In this document: positions 14,706-22,517 of the stretch, one piece after another
Position numbering within the stretch: position 1 is the stretch's first letter
Layout of the letters: every line of letters begins with the position of its first letter
NCBI RefSeq assembly: GCF_001894825.1
Contig: NZ_BCWY01000073.1
Span: 1-47,825 of the forward strand
Direction of reading: 5' to 3'
Source of the DNA: Rhodococcus jostii NBRC 16295
GTDB lineage: Bacteria; Actinomycetota; Actinomycetes; Mycobacteriales; Mycobacteriaceae
DNA: 47,825 nucleotides
Program-made: the position numbers and the translations under genes
Notes under the pieces: model-generated
The model's database searches: none
What the model was told of the DNA's origin: nothing
What the model saw: only the letters and a program-made list of their open reading frames with translations

Positions 14706-15376
14706 CGCAGCACCGTCCGGCGCACACCCGCGAGCAGTCCCACCAGCGCCGCGAGCACCGGAAGTCCGGCGGGCAGCAGGGGAGTGGCCGCCAGGGCGAC
14801 GGCACCGCCGATCAGCGCCGGCACCCACACCTCCCGGTCGCGTAGCGTCGGCAGTACCAGCGCCAGCAACACGGCGGGGAACATGGCGTCGAGTCCGAGG
14901 GCGGCGGGGTCGCCGATCGCGGTGCCCGCCACCGCGCCGAGCAGGGCGCCGAGCGGCCAGCACACCGCGATGCCCACCCCGCACGCCCAGTACGCGGCAC
15001 GCCTGCGGTCCGGGTCCGGCTCACCGAGCGCGAACACGACCGATTCGTCGTTCATCAGGTGACTGCCGGCGACGCGGCGGAGTCCTCGCCCCAGCACGTC
15101 ACCGACCGCCAGACCGAACGGCAGGTGGCGCGCATTCACCAGCAGTCCGGCGAGCGTCGCCGCGATCGGACTGCCGCCCGCCGCGACGATGCCGACGAAC
15201 AGGAACTCCGCGGAACCGGCCAGGACCAGCACCGACAGCACGACGGGCAGCCAGGGGGCCAGCCCCGACCCGACGGCGATCGCGCCGTAGGACATGCCGA
15301 CGAGGCCGTCGGCCATGCATACCAGGGCGATGTTCCGGAGGAGCCGCGTGCCGAGTGTTCGCTGTATCGAACGCAT
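14702..15376 (-). CDS. azlC: AzlC-family branched-chain amino acid exporter
   Basis: A ~224-aa permease with the AzlC pattern: MSYGAIAVGSGLAPWLPVVLSVLVLAGSAEFLFVG, then NARHLPFGLAVG and HLMNDESVVFAL. It forms the large subunit of the AzlCD exporter. The ATG at 15376 is preferred; ATG 15394 upstream would add six residues. A TATAGA-like -10 lies just upstream, so translation may be nearly leaderless. One of two matching 20-bp operators ends at this start codon, implying repression by the divergent XRE-cupin regulator. Confidence 0.92.
   Translation of the reverse strand: MRSIQRTLGTRLLRNIALVCMADGLVGMSYGAIAVGSGLAPWLPVVLSVLVLAGSAEFLFVGIVAAGGSPIAATLAGLLVNARHLPFGLAVGDVLGRGLRRVAGSHLMNDESVVFALGEPDPDRRRAAYWACGVGIAVCWPLGALLGAVAGTAIGDPAALGLDAMFPAVLLALVLPTLRDREVWVPALIGGAVALAATPLLPAGLPVLAALVGLLAGVRRTVLR
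15355..15374. promoter_or_regulatory. Operator copy 1 of azl divergent region
   Basis: GTGTTCG-CTGTAT-CGAACGC is a 7-6-7 inverted repeat overlapping the azlC start codon. It has the same design as the copy at 15403. Confidence 0.65.
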
Positions 15377-15402
15377 GACTTCTATACTGAACATCAGGCG
15401 AA

Positions 15403-15422
15403 GCGTTCGTCAAGTCGAACGC
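15403..15422. promoter_or_regulatory. Operator copy 2 of azl divergent region
   Basis: GCGTTCG-TCAAGT-CGAACGC is a perfect 7-6-7 inverted repeat in the 85-bp gap between azlC and the divergent XRE-cupin gene, 48 bp from copy 1. Likely target of that regulator. Confidence 0.75.
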
Positions 15423-15461
15423 AACGACGGAAATAATGAACACGGCTTCGGAAAGGGAACC

Positions 15462-16016
15462 ATGGAAGGGAAATCCCCGCTGGGATACATCGGACCCTCG
15501 CTGCGGCGCGAACGCGAACGGTCGGGCATGTCCCTGACCGAGGTCGCCCGCCGCGCCGGCGTCGCGAAATCCACCCTGTCCCAACTGGAATCGGGTGGCG
15601 GAAACCCGAGCGTCGAAACCCTGTGGGCCCTCTGCGTGGCACTGGACGTGCCGATGTCGCAACTCCTGGACCCGCCCCGGCCGCGCGTGCAGGTGATCCG
15701 GGCCGACGAGGGACCGGAACTGACCTCCGACCGGGCCGACTACCGCGCCACCCTCGTCGCGTCCTGCCCTCCGTCCGCCCGACGGGACCTGTATCGCCTC
15801 GCCGTCGAACCCGGCCCCGCGCGAGAATCCGAACCGCACATGCCCGGTGTGGTCGAACACGTCATCCTCAGTGCCGGGCGCGCACTCGTCGGCGTCGCCG
15901 GCGACCCCGTCGAACTCGGACCCGGCGATTACATCGCCTACCCCGGTGACATCGCACATGTGTTCGAGGCTCTGGAGCCGGGCACCCGCGCGGTGTTGGT
16001 GTCCGAGCACAACTGA
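15462..16016 (+). CDS. XRE-cupin transcriptional regulator, likely controller of azlCD
   Basis: A 184-aa regulator. The N-terminal XRE helix-turn-helix (LRRERERSGMSLTEVARRA, VAKSTLSQLESGGGNPSVETLW, about 14-60) is followed by a cupin domain (EPHMPGVVEHVILSAGRALVGV, PVELGPGDYIAYPGDIAHVFEAL). This architecture commonly controls amino-acid transport or metabolism. ATG 15462 is chosen because the helix-turn-helix starts shortly after it and GAAAGGGA lies upstream; the frame continues upstream to 15294 only through the operator region. It is divergent from azlC with two shared 20-bp operators. Confidence 0.92.
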   Translation: MEGKSPLGYIGPSLRRERERSGMSLTEVARRAGVAKSTLSQLESGGGNPSVETLWALCVALDVPMSQLLDPPRPRVQVIRADEGPELTSDRADYRATLVASCPPSARRDLYRLAVEPGPARESEPHMPGVVEHVILSAGRALVGVAGDPVELGPGDYIAYPGDIAHVFEALEPGTRAVLVSEHN

Positions 16017-16046
16017 GCGCGTTCGCGACTGTCTCTGTGGGCGGAG

Positions 16047-16075
16047 TGTCGATTCGGAAGGGTGACGTTCGTATA
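16047..16075 (+). promoter_or_regulatory. ECF42-type promoter of DGPF/sigma module 1
   Basis: TGTCGA (16047-16052), 17 bp, then CGTATA (16070-16075). It lies 66 bp before the DGPF protein start. The same TGTCGA-N17-CGT arrangement precedes the second DGPF/ECF42 module. TGTCGA is, from memory, the -35 element described for ECF42 sigma factors. Confidence 0.7.
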
Positions 16076-16140
16076 GGAGGTGAGAGTCGGCCACAGCACA
16101 TTCCGCGGCGCCGACCCATCCGATCCGAGGAGGAACCGAC

Positions 16141-16500
16141 ATGACCCAGTACCTGTTGAGCGTGTACCAGCCCGACGGACCCGCACCCGAGCCGGACGTC
16201 CTCGCGAAGATCGGCGACGATCTCGCCGCCCTCAACCAGGAAATGGTGTCCGCCGGGGCGTGGGTGTTCAGCGGGGGACTCTGCGCCCCCACCACCGCGA
16301 CCGTCCTGCGAGCCCGGGGCGGCGACGTGCTCGTCACCGACGGCCCCTACACGGAGGGGAAGGAGCATCTCGGCGGATTCACCATCGTCGACGCCCCGGA
16401 CCTCGATGCGGCGCTCGAATGGGGTCGCAAACTGACCCGGGCCACCACGCTCCCCATCGAGGTCCGGCCGTTCGCGCACCACGACGGAGCCGGCAGCTGA
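16141..16500 (+). CDS. YCII/DGPF-domain protein (ECF42 partner), module 1
   Basis: A 119-aa single-domain protein of the YCII (DGPF) family. The defining motif appears as VTDGPYTEGKEHLGGF (about 63-78). Members form small ferredoxin-like folds of uncertain enzymatic role, and are almost always encoded next to ECF42 sigma factors. A GAGGAGG ribosome binding site precedes the ATG. The sigma factor gene begins one base after its stop codon, indicating coupling. A predicted ECF42 promoter lies upstream, which suggests autoregulation. Confidence 0.93.
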   Translation: MTQYLLSVYQPDGPAPEPDVLAKIGDDLAALNQEMVSAGAWVFSGGLCAPTTATVLRARGGDVLVTDGPYTEGKEHLGGFTIVDAPDLDAALEWGRKLTRATTLPIEVRPFAHHDGAGS

Positions 16501-16501
16501 C

Positions 16502-17713
16502 GTGACCGCGTCCCCCGACATCGAACACGTGTTCCGCGAAGAGCACGGTCGAGCGGTGTCCGTCCTGGTCGGCGTCTTCGGTGACATCGACATCGCCGAG
16601 GAGGCCGTCCAGGACGCGTTCGCGGAGGCGGTGCAACGCTGGCCGTCGTCCGGACTGCCCCCGAGCCCGGCCGGATGGATCATCACCACCGCCCGGCGCC
16701 GCGCGATAGACCGGCTTCGCCGCGAGGCGTCCCGGCACGACCGGCACGCGCAGGCCGCTCTGCTGCTCGCCCGCGATGAACCAGGGGAGGAGGGAGCCGT
16801 GCCCGACGACCGGCTACGCCTGATCTTCACGTGCTGCCACCCGTCCCTGGCACCCGCCGCCCAGGTCGCCCTGACCCTCCGACTCCTCGGCGGACTCGGC
16901 ACGGGGGAGATCGCGCGCGCATTCCTCGTGCCCGAGCCGACCATGGCGCAGCGCCTCGTCCGGGCCAAGGGGAAGATCCGGGACGCCCGCATCCCGTACC
17001 GGGTGCCGAACGAGGCCGAACTTCCCGACCGTCTCCGTGCCGTCCTGGCCGTCGTCTATCTGATCTTCAACGAGGGGTACACGGCGAGCTCCGGGGATCA
17101 GCTGACGCGTGCGGATCTGTGCGCCGAGGCCCTGCGCCTCGGCCGGCTTCTGACCGCGCTGATGCCCGACGAACCCGAGGCCACCGGACTGCTGGCGTTG
17201 ATGGTGCTGATCGAGTCACGCAGAGCCGCACGCACCGACGGTGACGGAAGATTCGTGCTCCTCGCCGATCAGGACCGCACCCGGTGGGATCGCGCCCTCG
17301 TCGCCGAGGGGCAGTCGCTGGTGCGGGAATGCCTGCGACGGAACAGTCCCGGCCAGTATCAGATTCAGGCCGCGATCAACGCCGTCCACAGCGACGCGCC
17401 GACCGCCGACGACACCGACTGGGGGCAGATACTGCAGCTGTACGACCAGTTGCTGGCGGTCGCACCGAGTCCGGTGGTCGCGTTGAACCGGGCGGTCGCG
17501 GTGGCCGAGGTCAGCGGTGCGGCCGAGGGGCTGGCGCTCGTCGACCAACTCGCCCTGGACGAGTATCACCCGTACCACGCGGTCCGGGCCGACCTCCTGC
17601 GCCGCCTCGGGCGCACCGGCGACGCGGCCCGTGCGTACGACGCGGCGATCGCGCGCACCGAGAACGCCGCCGAGCGCGACTTCCTGCGCACGCAGCGCGA
17701 TTCGCTGGGGTGA
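16502..17713 (+). CDS. ECF42-type RNA polymerase sigma factor, module 1
   Basis: A 403-aa extracytoplasmic-function sigma factor. Sigma2 spans about residues 8-75 (VFGDIDIAEEAVQDAFAEAV, WIITTARRRAIDRLRRE). Sigma4 spans about 105-165 (LTLRLLGGLGTGEIARAFLVPEPTMAQRLVRAKGKIR). A long C-terminal all-helical extension of TPR character follows (VVYLIFNEGYTASSGDQL, LLALMVLIESRRAAR, INAVHSDAPTADDTDWGQILQLYDQLL). This extension characterises group ECF42, in which it replaces an anti-sigma factor for control. The GTG start sits next to the stop of the DGPF gene. Target genes other than its own operon are not visible. A second paralogue lies at 24929-26080. Confidence 0.93.
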   Translation: MTASPDIEHVFREEHGRAVSVLVGVFGDIDIAEEAVQDAFAEAVQRWPSSGLPPSPAGWIITTARRRAIDRLRREASRHDRHAQAALLLARDEPGEEGAVPDDRLRLIFTCCHPSLAPAAQVALTLRLLGGLGTGEIARAFLVPEPTMAQRLVRAKGKIRDARIPYRVPNEAELPDRLRAVLAVVYLIFNEGYTASSGDQLTRADLCAEALRLGRLLTALMPDEPEATGLLALMVLIESRRAARTDGDGRFVLLADQDRTRWDRALVAEGQSLVRECLRRNSPGQYQIQAAINAVHSDAPTADDTDWGQILQLYDQLLAVAPSPVVALNRAVAVAEVSGAAEGLALVDQLALDEYHPYHAVRADLLRRLGRTGDAARAYDAAIARTENAAERDFLRTQRDSLG

Positions 17714-17724
17714 CCGTGCGCCGA

Positions 17725-18216
17725 TCAGAGACCGAGGCCGAGTCCGAGGCCGGGCGGCAGGCACACCGATCCGAAACAGGTTTCCGTGTGCACCGCGACG
17801 GGGAGGGGTTGCGCGGTACCGGGTTTCGCATAGGCGGTCTCCGGCAGCGGCGACGAACCCCACACCTCGTCGCCGGGACCCGCGTTCTCACGGCAGATCC
17901 AGTGGATCAGGTAGTCGCCGTCGGGCACCGCCTCGAACACGAATTCGCGCGGCCCCGGCCCGATCACCACATTGGAGGCGTGGAACACCGCGACAGACTC
18001 GGGGTTCACGATGTCGTCCGCCGCATGCAACCCACCCAATCCGCACACGATGTCGTCGCCGCTGTCGTTCGTGAGCGTCGTCGTGACGGTGCTGCCGGCC
18101 ACCGCAGCCTTCAACGCCACGTCGGGCGGGTCTGCCGCGGCGGGGGCGGCAAGGAACACGGTCAGAGTGCCGCCGGCGATCAGTGAGACCGCGATCCGTG
18201 CCATGCGTGTCATCAT
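17725..18216 (-). CDS. Secreted protein of unknown function
   Basis: A 163-aa protein with a clear signal peptide (MARIAVSLIAGGTLTVFLAAPAAADP; cleavage near AAA-DP). The mature part has four cysteines (IVCGLGG, WICREN, ETCFGSVC), likely in disulfides, and ends in a short Gly-Leu repeat. GGAGG lies five bases before ATG 18216, with a second ATG at 18213. The gene converges with the ECF42 gene across an 11-bp gap. No family is recognised. Confidence 0.8.
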   Translation of the reverse strand: MMTRMARIAVSLIAGGTLTVFLAAPAAADPPDVALKAAVAGSTVTTTLTNDSGDDIVCGLGGLHAADDIVNPESVAVFHASNVVIGPGPREFVFEAVPDGDYLIHWICRENAGPGDEVWGSSPLPETAYAKPGTAQPLPVAVHTETCFGSVCLPPGLGLGLGL

Positions 18217-18306
18217 CGGAACCTCCGCTTTCGGCGGGCTCACCCGGAATCATCGAGGTGATACCCGCCGGGCACGCCGATAAACGGCAGCGGTCGTCCC
18301 CGCCGG

Positions 18307-18543
18307 TCAGTCCTCGGGAAGAGCGGCAAAAGCCTTCTTCGTCTTCAGATACCAGCCCATCCCCGACACGGGACGCTTCCACCTGCCCTGCATGCTCTCC
18401 AGGGCGCTCCGATGCGTTTCATCACCCTGCGCGACCATGTCCTTCAGATGGCTGTCCTGCGCTTTGATGACCTCGTCCGCCTTGTCTCCGTGGAACGGGG
18501 CTTCGCACGGTCCACCCATTTGCTTGCACGTCATCGTCTTCAT
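18307..18543 (-). CDS. Small DUF1059-like protein
   Basis: A 78-aa protein beginning MKTMTCKQMGGPCEAPFHG, which matches the start pattern of DUF1059 proteins (MKxxxCxxxGxxC). The rest is helical (ADEVIKAQDSHLKDMVAQGDETHRSALESMQGRWKRP). The two early cysteines could bind metal or form a disulfide. The ribosome binding site is weak (GGAAG close to the ATG). Function unknown. Confidence 0.65.
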   Translation of the reverse strand: MKTMTCKQMGGPCEAPFHGDKADEVIKAQDSHLKDMVAQGDETHRSALESMQGRWKRPVSGMGWYLKTKKAFAALPED

Positions 18544-18808
18544 CTTCCGTCACGTCCCTTCAGTGATTCTCGGCTGTCTCGATTTCCTTGGAAGCGGATC
18601 CGGATCGGGTCACCTCCAGAACATCTGGGGCCCATCACCCCAGCTCGAGTTCCTGATTGTCACTCTAACGACGGCTCCGTGACCGGCGCTTCTCGATTCC
18701 TGATCGGTTCCTCCACGGCCACCGCCGGCAAGAAGATTCGACCGAGATGTCACATTGTGCCCCGGTCCGGTGTCTTCATGCCGACAGAACGCAATCGGAG
18801 GAGGAATC

Positions 18809-19405
18809 ATGGCCGGCAACATCAGGATCCCGAAAGCTGAACTGACTGGCATCTACGGCGCGATCGTCAAGCGGATGTCCCGCAAGATGCTCGGCGAGGT
18901 GGCCGAGCCGGTCGAGGTGGCGTGGCACAACCGGAAGGTGCTGAACTTCAGCTTCAGCGTCGGCCGCCAGGTGCAGAAGTGGGATCAGTGTGATCACAAC
19001 CTGAAGTCGTTTGCCCACATGGCGGTGGCCAGCATGGTCGGCTGCAGCTTCTGCCTGGACTACGGGTACTTCCAGGCCCACAACGAAGGGCTGGATCTGA
19101 CCAAGGCACGCGAGGTGCCCCGCTGGCGCCAGTCGGACGCGTTCACACCGCTGGAGCGGGACGTGCTGGATTACGCCGAGGCGATGACACTGACTCCGCC
19201 GACGGTCACCGACGAACTGTCGGCCCGGCTGCTCGACGCGCTCGGCCCGGCCGCGCTGGTGGAACTGACCGCGTTCATCGCGGTCGCGAACCTCATGACC
19301 CGCACCAACACCGCGTTCGGCATCGAATCGCAGGGCTTCGCGACGGCGTGTGGCCTGAAGCCGCTGACCGTACCGGCAGGAGGGTCGGGGGCGACGGGTC
19401 AGTAG
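18809..19405 (+). CDS. Carboxymuconolactone decarboxylase/AhpD-like protein
   Basis: A 198-aa all-helical protein with the AhpD signature FAHMAVASMVGCSFCLDYGYFQA: a redox CxxC (GCSFC) plus the conserved His. Members are alkylhydroperoxidase-type thiol reductases or carboxymuconolactone decarboxylase relatives. A strong GGAGGAGG precedes ATG 18809. It overlaps the convergent prolyl-tRNA synthetase gene by 7 bp. A redox role is more likely than decarboxylation because of the CxxC. Confidence 0.88.
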   Translation: MAGNIRIPKAELTGIYGAIVKRMSRKMLGEVAEPVEVAWHNRKVLNFSFSVGRQVQKWDQCDHNLKSFAHMAVASMVGCSFCLDYGYFQAHNEGLDLTKAREVPRWRQSDAFTPLERDVLDYAEAMTLTPPTVTDELSARLLDALGPAALVELTAFIAVANLMTRTNTAFGIESQGFATACGLKPLTVPAGGSGATGQ

Positions 19406-20823
19406 CTCCGTCCGACGATCGCGATCAGCTCGTCCGACGGAAACCCGGGACCGGGCACGGTGCCGTCCGGCGTCTGCAGGCACCGAACACTGACAGTGTG
19501 CTCGTTCAGCATCCGCTCGCCGTCCTCGCCGAGGAGACTCCACGGGACGCGCGCGAACCCGATCTTCGCCGCCTCCAGCACTTCCGAGACGGTGGTCGCG
19601 TCGACGGTGCGGTCGGAAAGCCGGGCCCGTGCACCCTCGATCATGTCGGCGTGGATTGATTCCAGCAGCGTCGGAACGGTCGCCGCGACCGCGTCGAGCG
19701 GCATGGAGGACTTCTCGCCGACGTCACGCCGGGCGATCGTGACGCGCCCCGTCTCGAGGTCCCGCGGTCCGACCTCGATCCGCAGCGGAACGCCCTTGAG
19801 TTCCCACTCCGTCGCCCGGCGACCGAACCCGTGATCGGTCCTGGTGTCCAGCCTGGCCCGAACCCCCGCAGCCGTCAGCGCGTCGAGCAGGCCGGACGCC
19901 GCCGTCATGACGCGTTCGTCGTCCCGGACCGCGATCACCACGGCCTGAACCGGGGCCACCCGGGGTGGGATGCGCAGCCCGTAGTCGTCGCCGTGCGACA
20001 TGATCAGGCCACCGACCATCCGGGTGCTCGCACCCCACGACGTGGTCCAGCACGTTTGCGCCTGCCCCGCGGTGTCGGTGTAGGTGATGTCGAATGCGGT
20101 GGCGAAGTTCTGCCCGAGTTCGTGACTGGTGGCCATCTGCAGTGCCTTGCCGTCGCCCATCATCGCCTCGCACGTCATCGTGTTGACGGCGCCGGCGAAC
20201 CGTTCCCTCCGTGTCTTGACTCCCACCAGAACCGGGATCGCCAGAACGTTCTGCAGGAAGTCGCGGTAGACGTCCAGATGAATCTGCACGGCGTAGGCGG
20301 CGGCGTCCTCGCGGGTGGCGTGCGCGGTGTGGCCTTCCTGCCACAGGAACTCCGTGGTGCGCAGGAACAGTCGCGGCCGCAACTCCCACCGCACCACGTT
20401 CGACCACTGGTTCAGCAACATCGGCAGGTCGCGGTGCGACTGCACCCACTTGGACATCAGCTCACCGAACATGGTCTCGCTGGTGGGGCGCACGACGAAC
20501 GGCTCGGTCAGGTCCTTGCCGCCGGCGTGCGTGACGACCGCCAACTCCGGGCTGAATCCCTCGACGTGCTCGGCTTCACGCTGCAGGTACGACTGGGGGA
20601 TGAACAGTGGCAGGTAGACGTTCTCGGCGCCGGTGGCCTTGATCCTCGCGTCGACCTCGCCCTGCATCCGCTCCCACAGCGCGTACGCGTACGGCCGAAT
20701 CACCATCGTGCCGCGCACCGGCCCGTTGTCCGCGAGTTGCGCCTTCTCCAGCACGTCCTGGTACCAGCGCGGAAAGTCCTCCTGCCGGGAGGCGAGCACC
20801 TGAGGACGCTTGCCTGTCGTCAT
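19399..20823 (-). CDS. proS: Prolyl-tRNA synthetase, archaeal/eukaryote-like short type
   Basis: A 474-aa class II aminoacyl-tRNA synthetase that charges tRNA-Pro. Class II motifs are visible as VRPTSETMFGELMSKWV, QWSNVVRWELRPRLFLRTTEFLWQEGHTAHA (motif 2), NTMTCEAMMGDGKALQMATSHELGQNFA and GASTRMVGGLIMSHGDDYGLRIPPRVAP (motif 3). It lacks the bacterial editing insertion, so it is the short archaeal-type form. In that family the C-terminal domain often holds a four-Cys zinc site; here only one Cys (SVRCLQTP) remains in the last 50 residues. It lies 74 bp downstream of the Mn/Zn transporter genes on the same strand. It may be a second ProRS; a housekeeping copy elsewhere cannot be checked. Confidence 0.92.
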   Translation of the reverse strand: MTTGKRPQVLASRQEDFPRWYQDVLEKAQLADNGPVRGTMVIRPYAYALWERMQGEVDARIKATGAENVYLPLFIPQSYLQREAEHVEGFSPELAVVTHAGGKDLTEPFVVRPTSETMFGELMSKWVQSHRDLPMLLNQWSNVVRWELRPRLFLRTTEFLWQEGHTAHATREDAAAYAVQIHLDVYRDFLQNVLAIPVLVGVKTRRERFAGAVNTMTCEAMMGDGKALQMATSHELGQNFATAFDITYTDTAGQAQTCWTTSWGASTRMVGGLIMSHGDDYGLRIPPRVAPVQAVVIAVRDDERVMTAASGLLDALTAAGVRARLDTRTDHGFGRRATEWELKGVPLRIEVGPRDLETGRVTIARRDVGEKSSMPLDAVAATVPTLLESIHADMIEGARARLSDRTVDATTVSEVLEAAKIGFARVPWSLLGEDGERMLNEHTVSVRCLQTPDGTVPGPGFPSDELIAIVGRSY

Positions 20824-20897
20824 CGTGTCGATGCTACCGACACCGCCGCGGCAGATCCGGTCTCGCGGACGTTGGTCTGTGGGTCAGGAGGGCACCG

Positions 20898-21773
20898 TCA
20901 CGCGACGGTGGCGGGTGCCCTGCGTCGGCGCGCGGAGGTGAGTCTGCGGCCGATGATCCCGTGCCGGGGCGCGAAGAGGTAGACCAGAGCGAACGCCGCG
21001 CCCTGGGCCAGGACGACCATGCCACCGCTGGCGGTGTCGATGTGGTAGCTCAGATACAGGCCGATGACGGCGCAGGCCGCCGAGACCACGGGGGCGATGA
21101 TCAGCATCCGGTGGAAGCTGTCGGTCAGCAGATAGGCGGTGGCTCCGGGAATGATCAGCATGGCCACGACCAGGATGACCCCGACGGCCTGCAGGGCCAC
21201 CACCGCGGTCAGCGCGAGAAGCCCCAGGAGTGCGGCACCGAGCAGGCGGGGATTCAAGCCGATGGCGTGGGCATGGGTGGGGTCGAACGCGTAGAGGGTG
21301 AAGTCGCGGCGTTTGACGATCAAGGCGACGAACACGACTGCCCCGAGGATCGCGATCTGGACGAGATCGGATCGGCTGACACCCAACAGGTTCCCGAAGA
21401 TGATGTGATTGAGGTCGGTTTGGCTCGGGGTAACCGAGACGAGCACCAGGCCGAGGGCGAACAGGGTGGAGAACACGATTCCGATCGCGGCGTCCTCCTT
21501 GACGCGACTGGTGTCGCGGACCACGCCGATCAGTGCCACGGCCAGGAACCCGAAGATCACCGCGCCGATGGCGAACGGGGCGCCGACGATGTAGGCCAGG
21601 ACCACACCGGGCAGGACGGCGTGCGAGACCGCATCCCCCATCAGTGACCAGCCGATCAGCACCAGCCAGCACGACAGCACGGCACAGACCACCGACGCGA
21701 TCAGGGTGGTGATCAACGCGCGGACCATGAAGTCGTAGCGCAGCGGGTCGACGAAGAAGTCGATGACGTTCAT
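20898..21773 (-). CDS. Mn/Zn-type ABC transporter permease (ABC-3 family)
   Basis: A 291-aa permease with about eight hydrophobic helices. Family segments include CAVLSCWLVLIGWSLMGDAVSHAVLPGVVLAY, ALGLVLVSVTPSQTDLNHIIFGNLLGVS, FDPTHAHAIGLNP and VGVILVVAMLIIPGATAYLLTDSF. It forms the membrane channel of the metal importer with the ATPase encoded 6 bp upstream. Confidence 0.94.
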   Translation of the reverse strand: MNVIDFFVDPLRYDFMVRALITTLIASVVCAVLSCWLVLIGWSLMGDAVSHAVLPGVVLAYIVGAPFAIGAVIFGFLAVALIGVVRDTSRVKEDAAIGIVFSTLFALGLVLVSVTPSQTDLNHIIFGNLLGVSRSDLVQIAILGAVVFVALIVKRRDFTLYAFDPTHAHAIGLNPRLLGAALLGLLALTAVVALQAVGVILVVAMLIIPGATAYLLTDSFHRMLIIAPVVSAACAVIGLYLSYHIDTASGGMVVLAQGAAFALVYLFAPRHGIIGRRLTSARRRRAPATVA

Positions 21774-21779
21774 TGATTC

Positions 21780-22517
21780 TCAGGTCCTTGTCATCACGTC
21801 GAGGCCGAAGGCCGATGCCAGGTTTTCGGGTTGCAGAACGACCGTCGGATCACCGTGCAGGAGGACCGTGCGCATCAGCAGGATCGCTTCGTCGGCCAAT
21901 GTGGGCAGCGCGTGCAGGTCATGGGTGGAGACCAGGATTGCGGCGCCGGCGGCGGCGAGTTCACGCAGCAGCGCGGTGATGGTGGCTTCGGATCTCTTGT
22001 CGACCCCGGCGAACGGTTCGTCGAGCAGAAGAATGGTGGCGCCCTGGGCGATTCCCCGGGCAACGAATGTCCGCTTCTTCTGGCCGCCGGACAGTTGTCC
22101 GATCTGGCGGTCCGCCAGATCGGTGAGTTCGACGCGTTCGAGAGCGTGATCGACGGCGTCGCGATCGGCTTTGCGGGGACGCCTGGTCAGCCCCATGTGC
22201 CCGTAGCGGCCGGTCATCACCACATCGCGCACCGACAGCGGGAACGTCCAATCGACGTCTTCGCTCTGCGGAACGTAGCCCAGCACACCGGTCTTGCGTG
22301 CGGTGGCCGGCGCGTTGCCGTTGATGCGGACAGTGCCGGCGTCGGGTTTGACCGTGCCCATGATCGTCTTGAACAACGTGGATTTGCCGGACCCGTTCAT
22401 GCCGACCAGACCGCACACGCGTCCGGGCCGGAGGGCGAGGGAGACCTGGTCGAGGGCGAGGACGTCACCGTAGCGGACGGTGACGTCCCGAACCTCCACG
22501 GCCGGCTCGGTGGTCAT
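21780..22517 (-). CDS. Mn/Zn-type ABC transporter ATP-binding protein
   Basis: A 245-aa ATPase with Walker A GMNGSGKST (about 38-46), Q-loop YVPQSEDVDW, signature LSGGQKKR and Walker B ILLLDEPFAGVD. The VPQSEDVDW segment is typical of manganese/zinc importers of the MntB/ZnuC class. Its ATG overlaps the stop of the binding-protein gene (ATGA). Confidence 0.95.
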   Translation of the reverse strand: MTTEPAVEVRDVTVRYGDVLALDQVSLALRPGRVCGLVGMNGSGKSTLFKTIMGTVKPDAGTVRINGNAPATARKTGVLGYVPQSEDVDWTFPLSVRDVVMTGRYGHMGLTRRPRKADRDAVDHALERVELTDLADRQIGQLSGGQKKRTFVARGIAQGATILLLDEPFAGVDKRSEATITALLRELAAAGAAILVSTHDLHALPTLADEAILLMRTVLLHGDPTVVLQPENLASAFGLDVMTRT

